From the NCBI GenBank assembly GCA_018813405.1, contig JAHJBW010000195.1, positions 1-7,229 of the forward strand: DNA of 7,229 nt, given 5' to 3'. This document shows positions 1 through 6,243 of the stretch, one piece after another; the first letter of the stretch is position 1, and every line of letters starts with the position of its first letter. The position numbers were made by a program, and so were the translations under genes. Under the pieces are notes generated by a model. That model ran no database searches, was not told the origin of the DNA, and worked only from the letters and a program-made list of their open reading frames with translations. This DNA is from Candidatus Margulisiibacteriota bacterium (GTDB taxonomy: Bacteria; Margulisbacteria; WOR-1; XYC2-FULL-46-14; JAHJBW01).

Positions 1-164
1 GACATGGACGCCGCTCTTACTAATATATACCGCTGGCCGAATATCTCAATGGTCCCTTTATCAGGAGATTCCTTCTTTTTGCTGAAATACTTTAAAACAT
101 AATCCTGGGCCTTTTTAAAGATGGGCTCAAACTGAGGGGGTACTTTAACGGTTTTCAATGACAT
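1..164 (-). CDS. XylR_N/V4R-type sensory protein, N-terminal fragment
   Basis: Only the first 54 codons are present; the gene continues past the left edge. The protein starts MSLKTVKVPPQFEPIFKKAQ and reaches GTIEIFGQRYILVRAASM. This resembles the start of XylR N-terminal (activator of aromatic catabolism) domains, which are usually followed by a V4R small-molecule-binding domain and then a histidine kinase or sigma-54 activator module. By family knowledge it would be a cytoplasmic ligand-sensing protein, but the output domain lies outside the window, so kinase, transcription factor and stand-alone receptor all remain possible. The start at 164 is chosen because an AGAGGAG Shine-Dalgarno site lies just upstream (about 172-178). 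The other nearby ATG (169) reaches a stop after four codons. It lies 33 bases after the stop of the 263-residue gene and is probably co-transcribed with it. Confidence 0.62.
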   Translation of the reverse strand, partial: MSLKTVKVPPQFEPIFKKAQDYVLKYFSKKKESPDKGTIEIFGQRYILVRAASM

Positions 165-170
165 TTCATT

Positions 171-179
171 GCTCCTCTC
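171..179 (-). promoter_or_regulatory. Shine-Dalgarno site of the V4R-type gene
   Basis: On the minus strand the sequence reads AGAGAGGAGC immediately before the gene. The AGGAG core lies about eight bases from the ATG at 164 and supports that start. Confidence 0.6.
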
Positions 180-197
180 TGGCTAGAGCAATTATGC

Positions 198-989
198 CTA
201 AAATTCGGGGGAATTACAAATGAGTTTTTTTACCTCGACCCGCGCCCTACCCAGCTCATTGAGCCCTCTTTCAACGACATCAAGATTGCCAGCATCTTCT
301 CCAAGGCCAATGACCCCCTCCCTGCATGCCAGTCCCAGCCTGCGGCAAATGTTTTGGGTTAATATGTCAGAGTTCTCTCTGTTCATGATGCGAAAGTCTT
401 CAGCCTGGAATATCCTGCGCGAAGTAAATGCCGCCATAGCAAAAAGAAATGTCCCCAGTCCCTCGGCTCTTCTGTTGAAATCAACCATCAAGCCCGGAGG
501 CATTTTTTCTTCAACCCTCAAGCCATTAAGCCTTTGTACGTGGTCCAGATGATGCGCGGCGACAAAATCCTCAAAGCTGTGCCCGACAACGGGGCCAAAA
601 AAAAGATTGTCGTCCAGTCTCCATCGCAAAAATGTGGAGCAGTTTATTCGCGCTTCCTTCCTCTCCACGTCGTAGTGAAGGGTCGGCTCTATCACGCAAT
701 AGAGGAAAGCCAGGACTTTGGAAATTGCCGCCGTGATCCTCGGCTGGAACAGCCTGAACACAACAGGGAATCCGCAGTATTTATCCAAAATATTATGCTG
801 CAATTTACCTACAGACATCTGCAGAAGCAAACTTCTTCTCCGAACATCCTCGACCCCAGTCACTCCCTTGGAAAAAAGGCATGGAAGATCCAGCCGCCTG
901 TTGTTATAAATGCTTCTGACCTTCCGTTGTTCCTGAAACCGGAAAAGGTTGCCCTCTTCAACTACACCGTGAGTAACCAAAGAAAACAT
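198..989 (-). CDS. Unrecognised 263-residue protein upstream of the V4R sensor
   Basis: I do not recognise the family. The frame is judged real because an AGGAGG site sits nine bases before the ATG, codon use looks normal through the whole length, and the stop is followed closely by another gene in the same direction. The protein is predicted soluble: there is no signal peptide, and the only hydrophobic patches (around residues 88-101, AISKVLAFLYCVIE, and 178-188) are short. A histidine cluster, GHSFEDFVAAHHLDH (residues 136-150), could bind a metal or be catalytic, but that is a guess. Seven cysteines (37, 72, 98, 117, 215, 222, 258) are scattered and do not form a CxxC pair. The C-terminal third (residues 204-255) looks helical and charged. 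Its position 33 bases before the XylR_N/V4R gene suggests a shared transcript and perhaps a shared signalling role. That is inference from context only. Confidence 0.7.
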   Translation of the reverse strand: MFSLVTHGVVEEGNLFRFQEQRKVRSIYNNRRLDLPCLFSKGVTGVEDVRRRSLLLQMSVGKLQHNILDKYCGFPVVFRLFQPRITAAISKVLAFLYCVIEPTLHYDVERKEARINCSTFLRWRLDDNLFFGPVVGHSFEDFVAAHHLDHVQRLNGLRVEEKMPPGLMVDFNRRAEGLGTFLFAMAAFTSRRIFQAEDFRIMNRENSDILTQNICRRLGLACREGVIGLGEDAGNLDVVERGLNELGRARVEVKKLICNSPEF

Positions 990-998
990 GACAACTTT

Positions 999-1004
999 CC
1001 TCCT
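999..1004 (-). promoter_or_regulatory. Shine-Dalgarno site of the 263-residue gene
   Basis: A perfect AGGAGG on the minus strand lies nine bases before the ATG at 989 and fixes that start. Confidence 0.7.
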
Positions 1005-1007
1005 GCT

Positions 1008-1055
1008 ATTATGTCTTGATGAAATATTATCAGCTGGAAAACCTGAAAATTTCAG
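1008..1055 (-). promoter_or_regulatory. Possible promoter between endonuclease and 263-residue gene
   Basis: On the minus strand, CTGAAA (four of six matches to TTGACA) is followed by 18 bases and then GATAAT (five of six matches to TATAAT). A second -10-like CATAAT lies at 1008-1013. The upstream half overlaps a short palindrome, CTGAAAATTTCAG, at 1043-1055, which could instead be part of a weak terminator for the endonuclease gene or an operator. The evidence is pattern only. Confidence 0.28.
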
Positions 1056-1060
1056 CGAAT

Positions 1061-2353
1061 TTAAAACAACCCCATCTGTTTATCCCGAGTGCCTCGACTT
1101 CGCTCGGCATCAATGGGCCAAACCTTCACCTTCCCGTACTCCCCGTCATACCCTGGTGAAATGAAGATATCGCCCCTGCGCATCCTGTCAATGCCTTCGG
1201 CAACCCGAACATATAGAGGATCATCATTTTGTGGAGACGCAATGCCTTGCGTCTCTAAATCCAATAAGATCTTAAATTCCGGCCCTAATTCCTTGATCAT
1301 CTTGAAATAAGCGGATTGTACTTTTTTGGAATACGGGCCGGCACCCAAAACTTCTGAAATGATCTCGGGCAACGGCACAATGCTTTTAAATGGGATGGCA
1401 TTTTTAGGCACAACACCCTCTTCCCTGTCCGCCAGATAGTCCACCCTGTGCATAACCCCCACCGTTACCGGCTTCAAGCAAACAGGACAGGCAAGCGCGT
1501 GCTTTTTGGTTTCTTTCGGTGACAGACAAACCTTGCACTTGCGATGTCCATCATAGTGATACTTCCCCTCTTCAGGAAAGAACTCAATGGTATAGAGGAT
1601 CTTTTTCTTGTCCTTGTGCTTGATGGCCTCGGTGATATCCTTATAGGTCATCTCGCAATCAAAGACAGTGGCCTCCCTGCCCAGTTTCGGTGGAGAGTGC
1701 GCGTCGGAATTAGAGATGAGGGTTATCCTATCGAGAGACTTGAGCCGCCAGTTCATGGCCGGGTCAGAAGACATGCCCGTTTCAATGGCGTATATCTGGC
1801 TGGCGTATTTCCCAAAGGCCGCTTCTAATGAATCAAAGCCCGAGTTCGAGCCAAACACGGCAAAGTGCGGTGTCCAGGCATGGCAGGGAATAAGCATGCA
1901 GTCAGAGGAAGCCTCCATCACAAGCTCGAACAGATGGACGACCGAAATGCCAAAGATGGGCCTGCCGTCATAATCCAGCCGGCCAAGCTTAATAAGCTCA
2001 CTGTTTATCTTGTCGACCACTGAAAAGGATGGTGCAAGGATAAGACTGTGCACCTTCCGCGTTTTGCCATCCTGCGAATAAATACAGCTGATCTCGGTGG
2101 AAAGGATGTACCTGGGTTTTCGTAAAGACGCAATGCTTTGCGTCTTTATCCCTCTGAGCTCAAGCAAGCCCCTGCCGTCCTCCACCAACTTCCCCTTTAA
2201 CTCCTCCAACCAGGCGGGATGGGTAAAGTCAGCCGTTCCAATAAGGTCAATCCCCTTGATACCCGCCCACTTAGAGATATTCTCAATATCCATGTCCTTG
2301 GACGTGGCGCGGGAATACTTGCTGTGGATGTGGAAGTCTGCGATGAATTTCAT
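1061..2353 (-). CDS. Endonuclease Q family (PHP-domain DNA repair nuclease)
   Basis: The 430-residue protein matches the endonuclease Q (TIGR00375) family in length and motif order. Family members nick DNA 5' of deaminated bases (hypoxanthine, uracil, xanthine) and abasic sites. The N-terminal PHP metal site shows D6, H8 and H10 (DFHIH), ADFTHP at 41-46, E87 (STEIS), H102 (KVHSLIL), H158 (PCHAW) and D217/H219 (NSDAHSP). A C4 zinc finger follows: C273-x2-C276 and C289-x2-C292, after the family motif KYHYDGHRKC (264-273). The C-terminal part has VMHRVDYLADREEG (300-313) and ISPGYDGEYGKVKVW (398-412). Three features look like insertions relative to the family as I know it: residues 69-77 and 366-374 are encoded by a palindromic repeat, and residues about 416-424 by another repeat-like motif. 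The protein ends in QMGLF, a likely sliding-clamp binding motif. The start follows a TATAAT box with no Shine-Dalgarno. The gene lies 31 bases after the phosphatase stop. Confidence 0.9.
   Translation of the reverse strand: MKFIADFHIHSKYSRATSKDMDIENISKWAGIKGIDLIGTADFTHPAWLEELKGKLVEDGRGLLELRGIKTQSIASLRKPRYILSTEISCIYSQDGKTRKVHSLILAPSFSVVDKINSELIKLGRLDYDGRPIFGISVVHLFELVMEASSDCMLIPCHAWTPHFAVFGSNSGFDSLEAAFGKYASQIYAIETGMSSDPAMNWRLKSLDRITLISNSDAHSPPKLGREATVFDCEMTYKDITEAIKHKDKKKILYTIEFFPEEGKYHYDGHRKCKVCLSPKETKKHALACPVCLKPVTVGVMHRVDYLADREEGVVPKNAIPFKSIVPLPEIISEVLGAGPYSKKVQSAYFKMIKELGPEFKILLDLETQGIASPQNDDPLYVRVAEGIDRMRRGDIFISPGYDGEYGKVKVWPIDAERSRGTRDKQMGLF
1085..1108. repeat. Possible dispersed repeat motif near the 3' end of the endonuclease gene
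   Basis: The plus strand carries CCTCGACTTCGCTCGG, flanked so that CCGAG (1085-1089) can pair with CTCGG (1103-1107). Motifs of the type CTCGACTTCGCTCGG recur as interspersed repeats in many bacterial genomes (general knowledge). Here it encodes part of DAERSRGTRD, between the last conserved family block and the QMGLF end. Only one copy is in the window, so calling it a repeat depends on genome-wide comparison. Confidence 0.35.
1232..1257. repeat. In-frame palindromic repeat, copy 2 (in the endonuclease gene)
   Basis: GAGACGCAA (1234-1242) and TTGCGTCTC (1247-1255) are perfect 9-bp inverted arms around the loop TGCC, extended by a T-A pair at 1232/1257 across a G-T position. It matches copy 1 at 22 of 26 positions, in the same orientation. 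On the coding (minus) strand it covers residues 366-374, LETQGIASP. Confidence 0.8.
2123..2148. repeat. In-frame palindromic repeat, copy 1 (in the endonuclease gene)
   Basis: TAAAGACGCAA (2123-2133) and TTGCGTCTTTA (2138-2148) form perfect 11-bp inverted arms around the loop TGCT. It lies 891 bases (a multiple of three) from copy 2, so both are read in the same phase. On the minus strand it covers residues 69-77, IKTQSIASL, between the PHP motifs at 41-46 and E87. It is too compact, and too well placed inside an open frame, to be a terminator. Confidence 0.82.
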
Positions 2354-2362
2354 GCTTTAAGG

Positions 2363-2368
2363 ATTATA
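2363..2368 (-). promoter_or_regulatory. Extended -10 box of the endonuclease gene
   Basis: The minus strand reads TGGTATAAT, a perfect extended -10, ending nine bases before the ATG at 2353. There is no Shine-Dalgarno sequence between them and no good -35 at 17 bases. Transcription would begin within a few bases of the start codon, so the mRNA may be leaderless. The box lies in the 31-base gap after the phosphatase, giving the nuclease its own promoter. Confidence 0.5.
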
Positions 2369-2384
2369 CCATTAACAAGCTGGT

Positions 2385-3575
2385 CTATTCGTCGTCATCG
2401 TCGTCAGTAATGCCCATTGCCGCCTTCAAAGTCTCAAGATAGGCCAGATCCTCCGGAGAAATGGTTTCCGGCTGGTCAAAAGGGGAAAAATCCCCTATCA
2501 CCTCAATGCTCCGCGGATCAATACCAAAGTTCAGCTCCAGCGCCATTGCGCTGATGTTGTCCTGCGAGACAGCTCCCCCGCAAAAAAGCTTTATTTGCAA
2601 GGGATCTACCAGGTTGCCGTAATGTTCTATAAGGTATCCCTGTCGGTCAATATTTTCAGGAATTTCATGACAAAGTGATTTCAGGCCCTGAAAACCTATT
2701 TTCTGCGCGGCAGAATCCAAGACACCAAAAAAGCCGTTCCTCATCGCGCCTGTCAAGGCATTATCAACTATGGTCAAAGCTATTTGTTCCGGGGTAAGCG
2801 CTTCTTTCGCTGTATTGACAAGGTAGTCTTCTCCAGTGCTAACCCCATCCGGCGGAGCAAAATCCACTGCTCCGTCAGAATAGATCAACAGTCTGGCGGG
2901 AACATCCCTGTCGGCAAGCATCCTTAAAGAATACAGGTTCGCGTGTTTGAAATGTTCTGGCGGCATCCCCAGATATGAAACCAGTGGATCAGGTCGGCCG
3001 GCTCTTTTATAAGCCTTGATGTTATTGAGGCGCTGAAAGGATATGGGGACCGAAATATCAAGTCCTCCCATTTTTGCCATTTCCCATGACCGGGAATGGT
3101 GGTGCGCCAAAAGAAATGGATCACCTCTAAATGGAATGGCCAGAACGCCCGAATCACCAACCGAGCAAACCGACAAGATCCTTGATGCGTTGTCAACTTC
3201 GACAGCAACGAAAGTGCTTGCCAGGTCAAGCCCGGAAAACTGCGCAAATTCTGTGTTGATCAGCCGGGGCAGGTCCGCGATCCCGCGGCCGGTATTCAGG
3301 TGAAACAGCGCGCTGACAACCGCCCACGCCGAAGCCATGCAGGGATGACCGCAAGAGCCAACTCCGTCCGCAAGAACCATCCAAAACTTTGTCCTGTCCG
3401 ATGAGAGCATTGCTCCCAGGCTGTCAGCATTGGGATACCACCAGCCCTGGTCAGTCGCCAGGGCGCAATATTTGTTCGATATGGCTTTTCTGCCCTCACA
3501 AAGAAGCAGGGCCGCCCCGGACTTTTGCACCTGAGAAAAACGGGTTGAAAATTGAGCACGAACAGGCACTGTCAT
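2385..3575 (-). CDS. PP2C-type serine/threonine protein phosphatase
   Basis: A 396-residue protein with the PP2C motif series in order: TDQGWWYPNADSLG (41-54, equivalent of the N-terminal metal-binding G..NxD block), LADGVGS (68-74), STF (120-122), SVGDSG (138-143), YSDGA (232-236) and QDN (338-340). The metal-binding aspartates D51, D70, D234 and D339 are present, so an active Mn/Mg-dependent phosphatase is expected. The segment between SDG and QDN (about 100 residues) is long for a minimal bacterial PP2C. After the catalytic core come about 55 residues ending in an acidic tail (DDDDDE), with no membrane segment, so it is probably cytoplasmic. The start at 3575 is preferred over an in-frame ATG at 3629 because AGGAGG lies nine bases upstream of 3575 and nothing comparable precedes 3629. 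No partner kinase is visible nearby. It follows the nucleotidyltransferase by 72 bases and precedes the endonuclease by 31; its substrate is unknown. Confidence 0.88.
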   Translation of the reverse strand: MTVPVRAQFSTRFSQVQKSGAALLLCEGRKAISNKYCALATDQGWWYPNADSLGAMLSSDRTKFWMVLADGVGSCGHPCMASAWAVVSALFHLNTGRGIADLPRLINTEFAQFSGLDLASTFVAVEVDNASRILSVCSVGDSGVLAIPFRGDPFLLAHHHSRSWEMAKMGGLDISVPISFQRLNNIKAYKRAGRPDPLVSYLGMPPEHFKHANLYSLRMLADRDVPARLLIYSDGAVDFAPPDGVSTGEDYLVNTAKEALTPEQIALTIVDNALTGAMRNGFFGVLDSAAQKIGFQGLKSLCHEIPENIDRQGYLIEHYGNLVDPLQIKLFCGGAVSQDNISAMALELNFGIDPRSIEVIGDFSPFDQPETISPEDLAYLETLKAAMGITDDDDDE

Positions 3576-3584
3576 TAAACAAGG

Positions 3585-3590
3585 CCTCCT
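3585..3590 (-). promoter_or_regulatory. Shine-Dalgarno site deciding the phosphatase start
   Basis: AGGAGG on the minus strand sits nine bases before the ATG at 3575. It argues for the shorter 396-residue product rather than a 414-residue one starting at 3629. Confidence 0.7.
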
Positions 3591-3647
3591 GCTCCAGTGT
3601 CGTGCAATTTGAGGAGAAATTTCATTCAAAGAGTATGCGAGGGTCTG

Positions 3648-4211
3648 CTATTGGTTAAATTCGCCAAACAATTTCTTCCAAACATCATTGACGCCAAGCT
3701 TCAAGCTCCATTTATCGATGTATTTTTTATCCAAAACATCTCCAGAGACTTTAAGCATGCCTCTTATATCCTCAAGGTGTTTCTGGGATCCGCCCATTTT
3801 ATGCCATTCCAGCTTTTTTAAGATAGTATCTTCAGGAGAAGCAAAATAAGCTGATCTCTCTTCGCTGAATGATTCTTTTTTCTTTCTTGTAAATCCACTT
3901 TGACTAAAGGCATCATTTTTTAGAACATAAAAATCCACTTTGACTCCTGCTTCAGATTGGATAATGTTGAAATGCCCCTGAACATCTATCGCGTTTAGCA
4001 TCTGCTCCAAATCAGCATAGTATTCATCCCCAAAAGAAGCAGAAAATTTCTTGGCCTGCTCTGGTTTCAATTGAATCACCACATCCATATCTAGTGTCAT
4101 ACGGGGTTCGCCATAATAGATGGAAGCAACCGATCCTCCGATCATATAAGGAATGTTAAGTTTTTCTAAGATTCCAATTACCTCGGAAAAAATCTTCTTT
4201 TCACTTTTCAT
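3648..4211 (-). CDS. MNT/AbiEii-like nucleotidyltransferase
   Basis: A 187-residue protein of the polymerase-beta-like nucleotidyltransferase fold. The active-site pattern is visible: GGSVAS (25-30, the GS helix start), then D41 and D43 in TLDMDVVI, and a third carboxylate, D93, in GVKVDFYVL. The C-terminal part has SPEDTILKKLEWHK (125-138) followed by HLEDIRGML, typical of the AbiEii/DUF-type branch. Family members transfer a nucleotide to a protein or RNA target, and some act as toxins of toxin-antitoxin or phage-defence pairs; the substrate here cannot be told from sequence. Its ATG overlaps the stop of the 60-residue gene in an ATGA, so translation is probably coupled and the two products probably act together. 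There is no strong Shine-Dalgarno of its own. Confidence 0.82.
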   Translation of the reverse strand: MKSEKKIFSEVIGILEKLNIPYMIGGSVASIYYGEPRMTLDMDVVIQLKPEQAKKFSASFGDEYYADLEQMLNAIDVQGHFNIIQSEAGVKVDFYVLKNDAFSQSGFTRKKKESFSEERSAYFASPEDTILKKLEWHKMGGSQKHLEDIRGMLKVSGDVLDKKYIDKWSLKLGVNDVWKKLFGEFNQ

Positions 4212-4390
4212 CGGACAAATCTCTGGGCAACTATTTTGTTGAGTTCAGCTTCACTTAATTGAGGTTTGTTTCTTTTGGTTTCCGCATATATGCGGTCGCG
4301 CGCAAAATCGTGAAGATCAAAGGCCAGTTCAAGTCTTTTGAAGGGTTTCATCTTTTTGAATATTTCAATCTGTATATTATCGCTTTCCAT
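4208..4390 (-). CDS. Small partner protein of the nucleotidyltransferase
   Basis: A 60-residue, charged, probably all-helical protein with no transmembrane segment. KKMKPFKRLELAFDLHDFAR followed by QLSEAELNKIVAQRF resembles short proteins (pattern: a KM/RMTP-type start, then PxxSExE and a hydrophobic end) that I know as common upstream neighbours of GGSVAS-type nucleotidyltransferases. The stop codon overlaps the next start (ATGA at 4208-4211), strong evidence for a two-gene unit. It may be a regulator, antitoxin or complex subunit of the enzyme; which of these is not shown by the sequence. The start at 4390 lies eight bases after a TATAAT box. Confidence 0.75.
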   Translation of the reverse strand: MESDNIQIEIFKKMKPFKRLELAFDLHDFARDRIYAETKRNKPQLSEAELNKIVAQRFVR

Positions 4391-4398
4391 CAGATAAT

Positions 4399-4404
4399 AT
4401 TATA
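4399..4404 (-). promoter_or_regulatory. -10 box of the small protein/nucleotidyltransferase unit
   Basis: A perfect TATAAT on the minus strand ends eight bases before the ATG at 4390, with no Shine-Dalgarno between. The transcript would be leaderless or nearly so. A perfect TTGACA lies further upstream but 45 bases away, too far to be its -35. Confidence 0.48.
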
Positions 4405-4451
4405 CTACTATTCCGCCAGAATCTCCTGCCGTTCGCAAGCCGTCATTTTTG

Positions 4452-6236
4452 TCAAAGAACAAATGTTGAGGGCAACCCATCCAACTCCGCGATTAACCCT
4501 TCCAGCTCATTGTACCCCTGGTCTACCGCTTGTTGATGCTGGTTAAGTTCGGCTTGCAGGGCCGTGATCTCTTCTGATCTGGCCTTTCCATAAGATCCGG
4601 CAAGCCTCAAGCTAACTGTCCCCAGTGCCGTTTCTTCATCATCAATATGCTTTTCCACCCTGGCAATTTTTTCATGCAGGGCTTTGCTCTTATTCTGTTT
4701 CTTTTTCTCTTTTGAGGCCTTCTTTTCCTTCTTGGGCTTCTTGGCCCTGGCCTCTTCTTCCCATCCCACTCTATCCAAAAAGTCCTGATAAGTGCCCTCA
4801 AAAACAAAAACGCGGTCTTCATTAAATACAATTAGACGGTCCGCCAGATGGTGCAGGAACATTTCATCGTGGGTAACAATGATGACCGCTCCCGGAAATT
4901 CGTCCAGCGCCGCGATCATAGAATCGCAGGATTCCACATCCAAATGGTTGGTGGGCTCGTCCAGAAGAAGCATGTTGGTGGGCGAAAGCAGGATCTTGCC
5001 CAAAGACACCCTGCTCTTCTCTCCGCCCGAGAGCACAGAGATCTTTTTGAGAGCATTGTCGCCGCCAAACATCATAGCCCCGCAAGTACGGCGAATAGCC
5101 GTGTAATTTAGGTCCGGACGCAATTTGGAAAATTCTTCTTCTATGGTGTTGCCGGGGTTTAGCCGCTCAATATTGGTCTGGCCAAAATAGCCCATCTCAC
5201 ACCTGGGGTGCTTGGCCACCTCGCCTTGTTTTGGCTCAAGCTCTCCGGCCAAAAGGCGCAGTAAGGTTGATTTACCTTTGCCGTTCTTGCCGACCACGCA
5301 AATGCGGTCTTTACTGCCAATAGCAATAGAAAGGTCCTTAATCAAGGTCCGGTCTTTTGTATAGCCAAAGGACAGGTCCTTAACACTCATCAGATACTGC
5401 GCCTCAAATTCCATGGAATTGAACCTAAAGTCCAGGTCCATTACCTTTCTAAGCTCTTCTTTTTCACCCATCCTCTCAAGGGCCTTGATGCGCGATTGCA
5501 CCAGGCTGGCTCTGGCGGCCAGGGCGCGGAAGCGATTGATAAATTCCATGGCGTCCTCGCGCTTTTTGTTCTCTTTCTGGCGCGTCTTTTCATACACTTC
5601 TTCCTCGACCGCGATCTGGTCAAAGAACTTGATGGTGTCGCCTTCTATCTTTTTGATCTTTTGCCGGTGAATGCCCATGGTATGCGTGGTAACGCTGTTC
5701 ATGAAATCACGGTTGTGGGTAATGAGCAAAAGTTCATTTGGCCAGCGCTGCAAAAAGCGCGTGAGCCAGCGAATAGATACGATGTCCAGATAGTTGGTTG
5801 GTTCATCCAGCAATAGAAGGTGAGGATCGGCCAGAAGGACTTTGGCCAGGTTCAAGCGCACCTGAAACCCGCCCGAAAACTCTGCCGGGGATCTTTGAAA
5901 TTCCTCAATGCTAAAACCCAGACCGTGGAGTATCTTTTCCGCTTTCCATATCTCGTGTTTGTCATCTTCTCTCAATCCCAGGCAGGCCTCCAGGAGCACT
6001 GTCGGTTGGGTGAATTTCAAATGCTGTTTGAGGTATCCCACGGTATAGTTTTTTGGAACAATTATGCGCCCTTCATCGGGCTGGACTTCACCGGTAATTA
6101 GTTTAAAGAGCGTGGTTTTGCCCGACCCGTTGCGGCCCACCAACCCAATGCGCTCGCCGCTATGGATGTTGAAGGATATCTCGTCAAAGAGCTGTTGCCC
6201 GCAAAACGATAGTGAGAGATCATTTGCTTGAAGCAT
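4452..6236 (-). CDS. ABC-F family ATPase (translation factor type)
   Basis: A 594-residue soluble protein with two ABC cassettes in tandem and no membrane domain. Cassette 1 has Walker A GRNGSGKT (34-41), signature FSGGF (120-124), Walker B LLLLDEPTNYLD (140-151, catalytic E145) and the switch H174. Cassette 2 has Walker A GKNGKGKS (316-323), signature LSGGEKSR (402-409), Walker B LLLDEPTNHLD (423-433, E427) and H456. The charged linker at about 190-285 is the expected P-site tRNA interaction region. The C-terminal extension (491-594) has a lysine-rich stretch (499-518) and then a coiled coil. The FSGG first signature and the C-terminal coil suggest the Uup/YheS/YdiF side of the family rather than EttA. 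ABC-F proteins bind the ribosomal E site and relieve stalled translation, and some give antibiotic resistance; nothing here shows resistance. All catalytic residues are intact. It has its own promoter and no Shine-Dalgarno. Confidence 0.93.
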   Translation of the reverse strand: MLQANDLSLSFCGQQLFDEISFNIHSGERIGLVGRNGSGKTTLFKLITGEVQPDEGRIIVPKNYTVGYLKQHLKFTQPTVLLEACLGLREDDKHEIWKAEKILHGLGFSIEEFQRSPAEFSGGFQVRLNLAKVLLADPHLLLLDEPTNYLDIVSIRWLTRFLQRWPNELLLITHNRDFMNSVTTHTMGIHRQKIKKIEGDTIKFFDQIAVEEEVYEKTRQKENKKREDAMEFINRFRALAARASLVQSRIKALERMGEKEELRKVMDLDFRFNSMEFEAQYLMSVKDLSFGYTKDRTLIKDLSIAIGSKDRICVVGKNGKGKSTLLRLLAGELEPKQGEVAKHPRCEMGYFGQTNIERLNPGNTIEEEFSKLRPDLNYTAIRRTCGAMMFGGDNALKKISVLSGGEKSRVSLGKILLSPTNMLLLDEPTNHLDVESCDSMIAALDEFPGAVIIVTHDEMFLHHLADRLIVFNEDRVFVFEGTYQDFLDRVGWEEEARAKKPKKEKKASKEKKKQNKSKALHEKIARVEKHIDDEETALGTVSLRLAGSYGKARSEEITALQAELNQHQQAVDQGYNELEGLIAELDGLPSTFVL

Positions 6237-6243
6237 AAATTTA

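Noticed and set aside
220..1019. Plus-strand open frames opposite the 263-residue gene
   Set aside because: They lack Shine-Dalgarno sites, are serine/proline-rich or of odd composition, and overlap a minus-strand gene with a perfect AGGAGG site and normal codon use.
1043..1055. Palindrome CTGAAAATTTCAG as a terminator for the endonuclease gene
   Set aside because: It has six-base arms, a one-base centre and no proper loop, with only a short T run after it; too weak to call as a terminator.
1232..2148. The two palindromes as a CRISPR array or terminators
   Set aside because: There are only two copies, far apart, inside an intact coding frame, with no spacer-like regularity.
2389..2404. GTC/ATC triplet run as a microsatellite
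   Set aside because: It is only five codons and simply encodes the acidic tail of the phosphatase.
3576..3629. Longer phosphatase start at 3629
   Set aside because: No Shine-Dalgarno precedes it, the extra 18 residues contain no PP2C feature, and the AGGAGG site lies within this extension at the right distance from 3575.
5413..6101. Plus-strand open frames inside the ABC-F gene
   Set aside because: They are antisense shadows of a gene whose two ABC cassettes are fully recognisable.
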